NCBI GenBank assembly: GCA_003170935.1
Contig: PMYA01000074.1
Location: 1 to 13,522, forward strand
Length of the DNA stretch: 13,522 nucleotides
Origin: Methanobacteriota archaeon
GTDB taxonomy: Archaea; Halobacteriota; Bog-38; Methanoflorentales; Methanoflorentaceae
Reading direction: 5' to 3'
The position numbers and the translations under genes were made by a program. A model generated the notes under the pieces. That model saw nothing but the letters and a program-made list of their open reading frames with translations. It ran no database searches and was not told the origin of the DNA. Below are positions 7,251-13,522 of the stretch, piece by piece. Position 1 is the stretch's first letter. Every line of letters begins with the position of its first letter.

Positions 7251-7260
7251 AAGCTTTAAG
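7251..7260 (+). promoter_or_regulatory. AAGCTTTAAG element upstream of flavodoxin
   Basis: This 10-bp sequence is centred about 42 bp before the flavodoxin ATG and is repeated exactly, at nearly the same distance, before the flavin reductase gene (8429-8438, minus strand). It may be a TATA-like box plus part of a recognition element. Confidence 0.45.
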
Positions 7261-7297
7261 GCGTTAAACTGAACTAAAGGACGGGAATGAACCTAAA

Positions 7298-7774
7298 ATG
7301 AATCCTTTAGTCGTATTTTATTCACGAACAGGGGCAACCAAACGGGTCGGGGAAACTCTCGCTGAAATGCTTGACTGCGACAGTGAAGAACTCCTTGACA
7401 CTAAAAAACGCAGCGGGCCTCTGGGCTTTTTGTTAGCTGGAAAGGACGCAACGGCAAAAAAGCTCACCAAGCTCACAGACATTAAACGTGATCCTGCGTT
7501 ATACGATCTAATAATACTCGGCACGCCCATTTGGGCAGGCACTTTATCGAGTGCTACGCGGACATATATAGCCAATAATAAGTCGAAGTTCAAACGGGTA
7601 GCATTTTTTTGCACACACGGCGGTGGCGAGAGTCAGCAGCTATTTGCTGAGATGGAATCACTCTGTGAACGAAGTCCGGTAAGCAGTTTTGCTATCAAGG
7701 GAGAGGAGGTCAAGAATGGTGCGCATCAAGACAAGCTACGCCAGTTTGCTGACGAATTGCAGGTGCAGATGTAG
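7298..7774 (+). CDS. Flavodoxin family protein
   Basis: A 158-residue flavodoxin-fold protein that would bind FMN and carry electrons. The phosphate-binding loop is YSRTGATKRVGETLA at residues 8-22 (T/SxTGxT type). The second FMN loop is LGTPIWAGTLSSATRTY near 74-90, and the third conserved stretch is FCTHGGGESQQLFAEM. The length is normal for a single-domain flavodoxin. The ATG has only a distant purine-rich AAAGG. That motif is better placed for a four-codon frame (ATG at 7287) whose TGA overlaps this ATG, so coupling is possible. It is convergent with a flavin-reductase-like gene. The loop after strand 2 (about residues 35-58) is lysine-rich (DTKKRSGP, KDATAKKLTK), which may suit an acidic partner. 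Confidence 0.9.
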   Translation: MNPLVVFYSRTGATKRVGETLAEMLDCDSEELLDTKKRSGPLGFLLAGKDATAKKLTKLTDIKRDPALYDLIILGTPIWAGTLSSATRTYIANNKSKFKRVAFFCTHGGGESQQLFAEMESLCERSPVSSFAIKGEEVKNGAHQDKLRQFADELQVQM

Positions 7775-7874
7775 ACAAAAAACGCTTGGCGGATTTCAGG
7801 CCCCCCTCGGTACCATTGGGTTTTTTGACCAACGAATCTAAGGCTTTTTTGATTCAAAACGCGTCGGGTATGGC
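7775..7874. terminator. Bidirectional poly-T terminator region between convergent genes
   Basis: For the plus strand, T6 runs lie at 7821-7826 and 7845-7850 after the flavodoxin stop. For the minus strand, an A6 run (7777-7782) gives U6 beyond the flavin reductase stop. No strong hairpins accompany them, consistent with archaeal termination. Confidence 0.5.
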
Positions 7875-8393
7875 CTATCGATTGGGGACGCGCGAACCTT
7901 CGAGACTGAAGAATTTGTAGTTCGACGTAACATACAAATGTGCCGCCTTTTGAGGCTCACCGCGCGTCGCAACGACTTCTCCAACAAACACTGTATGATC
8001 TCCTGTCTCAAACTGCCCCACGACTTTACACTCAAACGCCACGGTCGCCCCTTCAATCGTCGGTACTTTGACTGCGATAGAGTCGATCAAGGAAATGCCC
8101 GCCTCTTTGATCTTGTCGCTATCTCGCCCCGATTTCGTGCCGCATAACCAGGCTGCTTCTATTTGTTCTGCATTTGGATAGTTAACCACAAATTCTTTGT
8201 GAAAGTCAATTCCCGCGTGAGAATAACGCGAATGATCGATCGATATGAGCAATAAAAAGGGGTCAAACGACGTGCGGGTCACCCACGATACGCCGAGTGC
8301 GTTCGGTTTTCCGTTTGTATCGAGCGACGTCACGAGGCTATAAATCATAGGTGCGGCGAGCGCACCGCCCTCTGTAGCGGTTAATGTTTGCAT
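7875..8393 (-). CDS. Flavin reductase-like FMN-binding split-barrel protein
   Basis: A 172-residue member of the flavin reductase-like domain family (PF01613 type), which binds FMN and reduces flavin or acts as a flavin-linked electron carrier. The pattern is PMIYSLVTSLDTNGKPNALGVSWVTRTSFDPFLLLISID, the N-terminal barrel strands that grip the FMN, then FHKEFVVNYP, CGTKSGRDSDKIKEAG and FECKVVGQFETGDHTVFVGEVV at the end of the barrel. A good ribosome-binding site (GAGGAG) precedes the ATG. The AAGCTTTAAG element shared with the convergent flavodoxin gene lies about 41 bp upstream. Related archaeal proteins are often described as flavoredoxins, so a redox partnership with the flavodoxin is plausible but inferred. 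Confidence 0.9.
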   Translation of the reverse strand: MQTLTATEGGALAAPMIYSLVTSLDTNGKPNALGVSWVTRTSFDPFLLLISIDHSRYSHAGIDFHKEFVVNYPNAEQIEAAWLCGTKSGRDSDKIKEAGISLIDSIAVKVPTIEGATVAFECKVVGQFETGDHTVFVGEVVATRGEPQKAAHLYVTSNYKFFSLEGSRVPNR

Positions 8394-8428
8394 GCTTTAG
8401 CTCCTCAGGATGGATATCACACCCCTGG

Positions 8429-8438
8429 CTTAAAGCTT
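8429..8438 (-). promoter_or_regulatory. AAGCTTTAAG element upstream of flavin reductase
   Basis: Exact copy on the minus strand of the element at 7251-7260, centred about 41 bp before the ATG at 8393. A start site about 25 bp on would leave a short leader containing the GAGGAG ribosome-binding site. Confidence 0.45.
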
Positions 8439-8553
8439 ACGTCTGCTGCACGTTGCGAATGGATGGCTATAAAGGCGTTAATTATCGTCAGTCTTGCCAA
8501 ACTATCGGCGGTGTGCATAGCGCCCTTAAAAAGTTCGCCCCCAAAGTGGGCCG

Positions 8554-9189
8554 TTATTCCCAGTCACCCATCGCGGATTCAAACTCTGTTGTGAAACCAG
8601 AGTGAGCAGTTGCCATCAGCGATATGTTCTTGAGTTGTGCTATTTTTTTTACTGATTCGATTTGTGTGGCGATGTCCATATGCGTCAGATCTCTAACGTT
8701 TAGCTTTGAGAAGTGGCGTGCCTTCCCTTCTCTGAGGACAAGCGTATCGCCAACGAACAGAATGGAACTGTTGACGAGGAAGGACATGGAGCCTGGAGTG
8801 TGGCCCGGAGTTGCGAGAGCCTCGATTTTTGCCTCTCCCGCAAGGACAATGTCTCCGTTTTTGAGCAGCGTGTAGGGTTTCTTAAGCGGTCGATTATACA
8901 CGAACCCTAAGAACCGCGGCGTTGTTCTGTTAATCATCTGCTCTTCAGCGATCGACAAGTAAACGTCGGCATTTTTGAAGAGGTCTAGGCCGCCTACGTG
9001 GTCGCGATCGGTGTGCGTGAGAAACACGTACTTGACGTGCTCAGGCTTGAAACCGAGGGCATCAAACCCTCGTTTGACGGGCTGCTCACTAATACCCGTA
9101 TCAAAGCAAATTGGCGGATCAGCTGCTGTGTAAACGAACATACTGACTGCCCTTGATTTGATTTCATAGACGTTGTCTGTTATCCACAC
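8554..9189 (-). CDS. Metallo-beta-lactamase-fold hydrolase
   Basis: A 211-residue MBL-fold protein. Metal-site motifs in order are THTDRDHVGG near 58-67, ATPGHTPGSMSF, FVGDTLV and ATAHSGF. The first is normally HxHxDH, and here the second histidine is Asp (HTDRDH). An HxDxDH form occurs in some MBL subfamilies, so activity is not excluded. Substrate classes include thioesters (glyoxalase II), lactones and phosphodiesters, and nothing here selects one. The start is a GTG, because the frame is closed by TAA two codons upstream; the purine-rich GGGATGATGG ahead could be a weak ribosome-binding site. There is no fused flavodoxin domain, so it is not a full flavodiiron protein, although flavodoxin and flavin reductase genes lie nearby. 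Confidence 0.88.
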   Translation of the reverse strand: MWITDNVYEIKSRAVSMFVYTAADPPICFDTGISEQPVKRGFDALGFKPEHVKYVFLTHTDRDHVGGLDLFKNADVYLSIAEEQMINRTTPRFLGFVYNRPLKKPYTLLKNGDIVLAGEAKIEALATPGHTPGSMSFLVNSSILFVGDTLVLREGKARHFSKLNVRDLTHMDIATQIESVKKIAQLKNISLMATAHSGFTTEFESAMGDWE

Positions 9190-9578
9190 GATTTACCATC
9201 ATCCCTATCCCGTCCTTTTTGGGCCAATCTGTGAGATGATTGCCCCCAAATATCGTTGTTTTAACGCCCGTTTTCAGCTCAAGCGGGACTTTTTGATGTG
9301 CAGCAAAGATGTCTGGCTGTGAGCCGGTGGCATGATTACTTAGGACTATACTTGATGTTCCCCGGTATGTCGTCAGAAACGAATAAGGCTTCGTTTCGCT
9401 TGCTTTAGCTATCCATACTTCTAAATTGGCCAAGCAGCAGCACGCCTATTATGTGCGACTACGACAGGGTGGTGAAATCATTTCTTGATCTTAGGTTTTT
9501 GTTACTTAGTCCTCGAACGCAAAGTTTATCTTTTTTTACCGTTTTTTTAGGAGCACACAGCTCGTTTGCGAGGGAGAA

Positions 9579-9746
9579 ATGTCAGGCAAATTTCTATGGT
9601 GTAAGACGCTAATGGCAGTCGGTTTTGTGATTATGTTAATACACGTCTTATTTTTCGTCGTGACCTTGACGTTGCACGTCGTATTCTTAGCTCCTCGACT
9701 GCTAAAGATGATGAAACGTAACTCGTCACGACACGATTGCTGCTAA
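9579..9746 (+). CDS. Possible 55-residue single-helix membrane protein
   Basis: ATG at 9579 to TAA at 9744. The protein is MSGKFLWCKTLMAVG followed by a long hydrophobic stretch through about residue 38 (FVIMLIHVLFFVV, then TLTLHVVFLA), then a basic tail (PRLLKMMKRNSSRHDCC). One transmembrane helix with a positively charged end is a common design for small membrane proteins and also for type I toxins. A purine-rich GAGGGAGA lies immediately before the ATG. No homolog is recognised. Spurious AT-rich hydrophobic frames are common, so the call is cautious. Confidence 0.35.
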   Translation: MSGKFLWCKTLMAVGFVIMLIHVLFFVVTLTLHVVFLAPRLLKMMKRNSSRHDCC

Positions 9747-10070
9747 TCTCGGCAACAGAGTTTAGGGGTCTGCTCAAGCAGAAAGAAAACGTGCCGGAGC
9801 GTAACATCAGCTGAAACGATAGGCTTGGATGATATCTTCAGCCTTCAACGCTGTAGGGGGGTAAGCGGGATATGGACGGAACGGTTTAGAACTTGACTTA
9901 TTGAGCCACCGCCTTGTTACGTCCGTCATCTGCTGCGTTCCCGCGTAGACGGCCTAAGTTTGTCCGATCGGCACAAGTCGGGGTCCTCGATTACCCATTT
10001 ATCTTCGGTTATCTTCGAACTCTTGCAAGTTAGAACTCTTAAGGACCGGCGGACCCGACGCTGAAAGAAT

Positions 10071-10084
10071 ATTGTTGCAACAAT
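10071..10084. repeat. Perfect 14-bp palindrome ATTGTTGCAACAAT
   Basis: A fully symmetric 7+7 site about 65 bp beyond the MFS stop. It has the form of a homodimer operator, but no gene starts next to it. Confidence 0.4.
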
Positions 10085-10147
10085 CGTATCCCTTTTCACG
10101 AGCGTTCAGACAGACACGCTAGCTACCGTCGTTGCGACGCTATCATG

Positions 10148-11411
10148 CTACAGGATGCGCTTGATTTTCCTGGTCCTTGCGCTTGTAGAATAGCCAAATA
10201 TTACTCCCGAGAGCACGATGAAAAGCGACGCCACGTATATCGGTGCCGTTGCGACGATCTGAGCGACAAGATAGCCCGCTGCTATTGGAGGAATTGATTG
10301 GGCTAAGGCTGAGACGCTCGCATTGATGCCCAAAATCTCGCCTTGCCTCGATTGCTCCGCCGATTTACTGATAATCGTCGGGAGGAAGGCTTGTGAAAGC
10401 CCATTTGGAATCCCAAAAAAGGGGACGACAAAAAGCAGTTGCCACCACACCGTGGGTAGGAAAAACGCAAGGATAAGCACCCCGGTGGTAATGAGGGTGA
10501 CGCGGAGTATTTTGTAATCAGCAAATCTTGTGAGCTTTCGGAGGATTAACCCTTGTGAGATCACGATCCAGAGCCCGACGTACGCCAGAAAATCTCCTAT
10601 GTTGCCTGAGGTGAAATTGAATTTGTTAATGAAGTAGACGCCGATGAACGTCGTGTAAAACGTGAAACCTCCGTGGAAAAGAAAGGAGGTCGTAAAGAGC
10701 GTCTGAAAGCCTCTGTATGTATAGGCGTGGACGATATCAATAAGGGATTGAGCCCACCGTATTTTGACCTCTTTGTGTGTTCGCGCAAGGGTCTCAGGAA
10801 GCAACGTGATAACAAGCACGATATTCACCGCGCCCAGCAATGCGGCAAACCAAAAGGGCGTAGCAGCGTTGAACCAACTTACGATGGACGGGTCAGACAG
10901 TTTACCACCGATATAAGGACCAATAATGAACCCAAGCCCGAACGCCGCTCCAATAAGCCCGAAGTTTTTCGCCCTTTCTTTAACGGGCGTAATATCAGTG
11001 ACGACCGCCTGTGCGACCGGAATGTTGCCCCCGTAATGCCGTCGAAAGCGCGAGCGAGGAAGAGGAGGGGAATGTTTTTGGTGATGATACCCATTGCGAA
11101 GACAATGTAGGATATACACGTGCCGCCGAGTGACACGCCGAGCACTTTTCTCCTTCCATATTTATCCGAGAGTTGGCCTAAGATAGGGGCAGCAAGAAAC
11201 TGAAAAATAGAATAGATTGCCACGAGCCACCCGAGGAGGATGTACCCCTGTTGTATGGTGTAGCCAGCCGGAAGAACGTAATAGGGAGAGCGGGGCAGCG
11301 AGCAGTATGGGGACGATAGGGATAAGAATGCCGACCTCACTAAATCGAGGAATACAATAGAGAGGATGACGAAAAGCGGTTTCCTTTCAGAACCGGTGGC
11401 TCTTCTTCCAT
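10148..11411 (-). pseudogene. MFS drug:H+ antiporter (TetA/DHA1-like), frameshifted
   Basis: The gene reads as one MFS transporter only if several indels are allowed. The ATG at 11411 follows GAGGAG and a strong TATA box. The frame then breaks at an A-run near 11380-11382, where KPLFVILSIVFLDLV lies in another frame. A short segment between about 11335 and 11295 is out of frame but restores VGILIPIVPILLA. A C5/G5 run at 11028-11032 lacks one base, splitting DGITG from GNIPVAQAVVTDI. Intact family motifs are motif A GQLSDKYGRRKVLG and the antiporter motif C-like GLGFIIGPYIGG, with about 12 hydrophobic helices overall. The order and lengths are those of an ordinary 400-residue exporter. The breaks sit mostly in homopolymers, so sequencing error is as likely as decay. 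Neighbouring genes are intact. Confidence 0.85.
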
Positions 11412-11458
11412 CGCTTGCTTAACTCCTCGTCAAATGGGTGAAACCACACAGCACCGAT

Positions 11459-11470
11459 ATTTATATAAAT
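11459..11470 (-). promoter_or_regulatory. Strong TATA box (ATTTATATAAAT)
   Basis: Nearly symmetric AT-only box. On the minus strand it lies about 50 bp before the MFS ATG, leaving a leader of about 25 nt that holds the GAGGAG ribosome-binding site. It is the best single indication that the host is archaeal. Confidence 0.6.
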
Positions 11471-11529
11471 GTTGCGTCCTTGCGCGTGCGCAATTCTTAG
11501 CTCTGCCTGAAATGTTAAAACAGCAGGTG

Positions 11530-11603
11530 ACGTGTGGGCTGTTTGCGCAGCCCAGCGGTTTCGCACGCTCGGAAAAAGGGCTATTTCTGGACACGTGTGG
11601 GCT
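11530..11603. promoter_or_regulatory. Direct repeat and hairpin in the MFS-APC intergenic region
   Basis: ACGTGTGGGCT occurs at 11530-11540 and again at 11593-11603. The first copy overlaps a strong hairpin, TGGGCTG (11535-11541) pairing with CAGCCCA (11548-11554) over a 6-nt loop. These lie between the divergent MFS and APC starts, upstream of the APC gene, and could be regulator sites. Confidence 0.4.
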
Positions 11604-11686
11604 TGGGATAGCGGAGGCGCAACAAATATCTGCATTTAAAGGTCTAAAGAGGATAATCATCTCTAAATGAAAACTGGTACTCATCT

Positions 11687-13141
11687 ATGAAGAACGGGCA
11701 AACGTCGCAGAAGCTTAACCTCTTTGACGTGACGAATCTGGTCGTTGGCGGCGCCGTAGGCGCGGACATATACATCGTTGCCTCGTTGGGCAGTGCGTAT
11801 CTTGGGCCGGCTAGTTTGCTCGTGTGGCTTGTTGCGGGGGCAATCGCCATGATCCTAGCTTTAAACTTTGCAGAAGCTGCCGCTCTCGTGCCTCGAGTAG
11901 GGGGGTCGTTTGCCTACGCGCGCGAAGCGTGGGGAGATTTTGCCGGTTTCTTGGTGGGCTGGCCGCTCTGGATTGCCGAGGTCGCCGCACTCGCCGTCAT
12001 GCCCGTCGCGTTCGTCCGCTATTTGACTTATTTTGTCCCTTCGCTTAGTTTTGCTGAGGGGGTGATCATTAAGATCCTCTTTGTCGTTATTATTGCCTAT
12101 GTGAACGTGCGCGGCGCTAAGGAGGCGGGGCGCGCAAATGACGTCCTTACCATCGCAAAATTGAGTCCGCTCCTCCTGCTGATCGTCGCCGGATTCGTCT
12201 ATTTGACGTTAAACCCAGGTACCGCCGCTTCGAACCTTTTACCGTTTGCACCGCTCGGCCTCGGCAATTTCGGGCAGGCACTGATTCTCATAGTGTGGGC
12301 GTACGCAGGTTTTGAGCTTGCCGTCATCCCGTCCGGCGAAGTTGAAAACCCGACAAAGACCATCCCAAAGGCGATGGTAATCGGCATGGTTATCGTGACG
12401 CTCTTCTATGTCTTAACGAACTTCGTCGTGCTCGCGGCGGTGAACTGGACCGTGCTTCAAACCGATATCACTCCGCTTGCTACGGCGGGAAGCGTCGCCC
12501 TATCGTACACGCCGACGCTTGCACTCATTGGCGGTGCCGTGCTCGGAATCGGGGCACTTATTTCGATTTCTGGGTTTGATGAATCTGGCACGCTGTCGAC
12601 CTCACGATTGTCCTACGCAATCTCGCTTGAAGGCCTGTTCCCGAAGTTCCTCAGTCGTCTCCACCCTCGGTTCGGCACCCCCTATAATGCGATCATCGCA
12701 CAGTCTGTCATCGCGCTCATCGCGTCGTTGGTCGGCGGCCTCACCCAGCTCATCGTGTTCTCAACGTTCAATCTCGCGTTCGTGTATCTTGTCACAAGTG
12801 CGGCGGTTCTGACGTTGCGTGAGCAAAAGAAGCACGCGGCAAGTGAACGCACTTACCTTGAGCGGTTTACAGGCCCGGTCATTCCTATTGCAGGCATCAT
12901 CTTAAGCACGTTTCTCATTTACGAGTGTGGAATTACCGCCGTGGCATTCGGTGTGGCGTCGATTCTGATTGGTATTCCGATCTATGTCCTTTACGCGCCG
13001 CGAACAGAGATAGCGACGCTCAAGAAAGACTTCTATTCGACGGAAGCGATCCTCGCTCGCAGAACACGGAGGGAGAGGGTTTTTTTGGGTTACGTGGTGT
13101 GGTTGATACGGAAGGCTGTAGCACGTCGATCAAAAACGTAA
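11687..13141 (+). CDS. APC-superfamily amino acid/polyamine permease
   Basis: A 484-residue permease with about 12 predicted helices, the normal length for the amino acid-polyamine-organocation family. Family features are the N-terminal FDVTNLVVGGAVGADIYIVAS (the broken helix 1 substrate-binding region), GASLVPRVGGSFAYAREAWG-like sequence around residue 65, and WAYAGFELAVIPSGEVENPTKTIPKAM in the middle (helix 6 and the following loop). Late in the gene SRLSYAISLEGLFPKFLSRLHPRFGTPYNAI is the highly typical cytoplasmic loop. The C-terminus is basic (RKAVARRSKT). It would import amino acids or related amines at the cytoplasmic membrane; the specificity is not evident. It is divergent from the MFS gene. 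A seven-codon frame (11667-11690) ends in a TGA overlapping this ATG, and no strong ribosome-binding site directly precedes it. A TATA-like ATTTAAAG lies near 11634-11641. Confidence 0.93.
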   Translation: MKNGQTSQKLNLFDVTNLVVGGAVGADIYIVASLGSAYLGPASLLVWLVAGAIAMILALNFAEAAALVPRVGGSFAYAREAWGDFAGFLVGWPLWIAEVAALAVMPVAFVRYLTYFVPSLSFAEGVIIKILFVVIIAYVNVRGAKEAGRANDVLTIAKLSPLLLLIVAGFVYLTLNPGTAASNLLPFAPLGLGNFGQALILIVWAYAGFELAVIPSGEVENPTKTIPKAMVIGMVIVTLFYVLTNFVVLAAVNWTVLQTDITPLATAGSVALSYTPTLALIGGAVLGIGALISISGFDESGTLSTSRLSYAISLEGLFPKFLSRLHPRFGTPYNAIIAQSVIALIASLVGGLTQLIVFSTFNLAFVYLVTSAAVLTLREQKKHAASERTYLERFTGPVIPIAGIILSTFLIYECGITAVAFGVASILIGIPIYVLYAPRTEIATLKKDFYSTEAILARRTRRERVFLGYVVWLIRKAVARRSKT

Positions 13142-13152
13142 CTGATCCGGTG

Positions 13153-13239
13153 ATGAAAAAAGAGAAAGCCTCGGTCTTTTTAGCCTTTTTTTATTCTTTC
13201 TTCCGTCCCCGTGAAGTCGCAAAAAAGTGGATGGCCTAA
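13153..13239 (+). CDS. Possible 28-residue frame, perhaps the remnant of a membrane protein N-terminus
   Basis: It begins 11 bp after the permease stop with a GGTG just ahead of the ATG. The sequence has a basic start (MKKEKA), a hydrophobic centre (SVFLAFFYSFF) and then RPREVAKKWMA. The FYSFFxPREVAKKW pattern reminds me of the start of DUF1189-type integral membrane proteins, but it stops at TAA before any transmembrane helix. The frame then stays open, without an ATG, to a TAG at 13321. It could be a truncated or frameshifted gene, a small peptide or chance. Confidence 0.3.
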   Translation: MKKEKASVFLAFFYSFFRPREVAKKWMA

Positions 13240-13310
13240 CGGGTAAGATACTATAGTCTCTCTTCAGTAACAGCAGGCGTGGATGCGCAAGAGCGGATTT
13301 ATGAGCTAAT

Positions 13311-13351
13311 AAGGAGGGACTAGCACTGGCCCCTCCTTCGTTCTTTTTTTT
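13311..13351 (+). terminator. Hairpin plus T8 terminator
   Basis: AAGGAGGG (13311-13318) pairs with CCCTCCTT (13331-13338), a perfect 8-bp stem with a 12-nt loop, followed by CGTTC and T8 at 13344-13351. It looks like an intrinsic terminator, about 170 bp after the permease stop. Confidence 0.65.
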
Positions 13352-13522
13352 CGAGTTAAGCCCATTGGTCCTGTAGTAGGTTATTTTGATACGTGCCTGC
13401 AGTAGCGTTCACTTCCCACCTTTAAAACTCCAAATTTCATTCGTATTCTAGCAAATAAGAGGCCCCCAAAAGTTAAAGTTTGGATGAAACTCTCTTACTC
13501 GGCAGGCGCGTTAGGCTTATAT

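Larger units (their letters stand above)
9190..10147. other. Long stretch without a confident gene
   Basis: This 958-bp region separates the MBL gene and the broken MFS gene. An open frame at 9164-9433 (minus) has only a TTG start, no recognisable family and low-plausibility content. A possible 55-residue membrane protein lies at 9579-9746. T runs at 9530-9536 and 9542-9548 may be terminators. A CTCG-TTTG-CGAG dyad sits at 9561-9572 and a perfect palindrome at 10071-10084. A CGTCG-TTG-CGACG hairpin lies at 10127-10139, just past the MFS stop. TTATCTTCG is repeated tandemly near 10000. Nothing else was recognised. Confidence 0.5.
13142..13522. other. Spacer after the permease with no confident gene
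   Basis: It holds a 28-residue frame at 13153-13239, T-rich tracts within it (near 13177-13194), a hairpin/T-run terminator at 13311-13351 and then AT-rich sequence without a visible gene to the window end. A TATA-like TTATAT ends the window. Confidence 0.4.

Noticed and set aside
7298..8393. Flavodoxin and flavin reductase as an operon
   Set aside because: They are convergent, with poly-T tracts for both directions between them, so they cannot be cotranscribed.
9164..9433. 89-residue minus-strand frame immediately upstream of and overlapping the MBL gene
   Set aside because: It starts only at TTG without a ribosome-binding site, has no family motif I recognise, and its end overlaps the better supported MBL start in another frame.
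11434..11670. 78-residue plus-strand frame between the MFS and APC genes
   Set aside because: It runs over the TATA box, hairpin and direct repeats, has no ribosome-binding site and shows no recognisable protein pattern.

Overview
The window is most likely archaeal. Several genes sit behind archaeal-type promoters: a TATA-like box followed by a short leader, or almost no leader. The clearest are the TATA box at 11459-11470 (minus) ahead of the transporter starting at 11411, and the one at 5693-5701 (minus) ahead of a near-leaderless small membrane protein. Gene ends carry simple poly-T tracts, and ribosome-binding sites match GGAGGTGA. Gene content (extradiol dioxygenase, radical SAM/SPASM enzyme, flavodoxin, flavin reductase, APC permease) fits an anaerobic euryarchaeon, but I cannot name the lineage. 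No rRNA, tRNA, CRISPR array or insertion sequence was seen.

Layout. 1-732: 3' part of a LigB/DODA-type dioxygenase. 996-3747: two overlapping plus-strand genes, a radical SAM-SPASM protein fused to a SAM methyltransferase and a CofC-like/DUF2064 nucleotidyl- or glycosyltransferase. They end 7 bp from a convergent PIG-L/LmbE-type deacetylase (3755-4390). This block is visibly more AT-rich in codon use than the dioxygenase before it and looks like a small accessory pathway. 4650-5180: macrodomain protein. 5438-5668: two-helix membrane protein. 5946-6569: class I SAM methyltransferase. 6851-7063 (minus): probable small four-cysteine protein. 7298-7774 and 7875-8393: convergent flavodoxin and flavin-reductase-like genes sharing an identical 10-bp promoter-region element at the same distance from their starts. 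8554-9189: metallo-beta-lactamase-fold hydrolase. 9190-10147: a long stretch with no firm gene except a possible 55-residue membrane protein. 10148-11411: a TetA-like MFS transporter broken by several indels. 11687-13141: an intact APC-family amino-acid permease, divergent from the transporter. 13142-13522: a short reading frame, a hairpin-plus-T-run terminator and otherwise nothing recognised.

How the genes may work together (inference). The rSAM-methyltransferase, DUF2064 transferase and PIG-L deacetylase combine C-H or radical chemistry, methylation, sugar or nucleotide transfer and N-deacetylation, as expected for an unrecognised modified sugar or amine-containing small molecule. Flavodoxin, flavin reductase and MBL hydrolase are a redox/flavin neighbourhood, with the first two possibly co-regulated. 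The MFS and APC genes share an intergenic region and look like a divergent transport pair, of which only APC is intact in this sequence.
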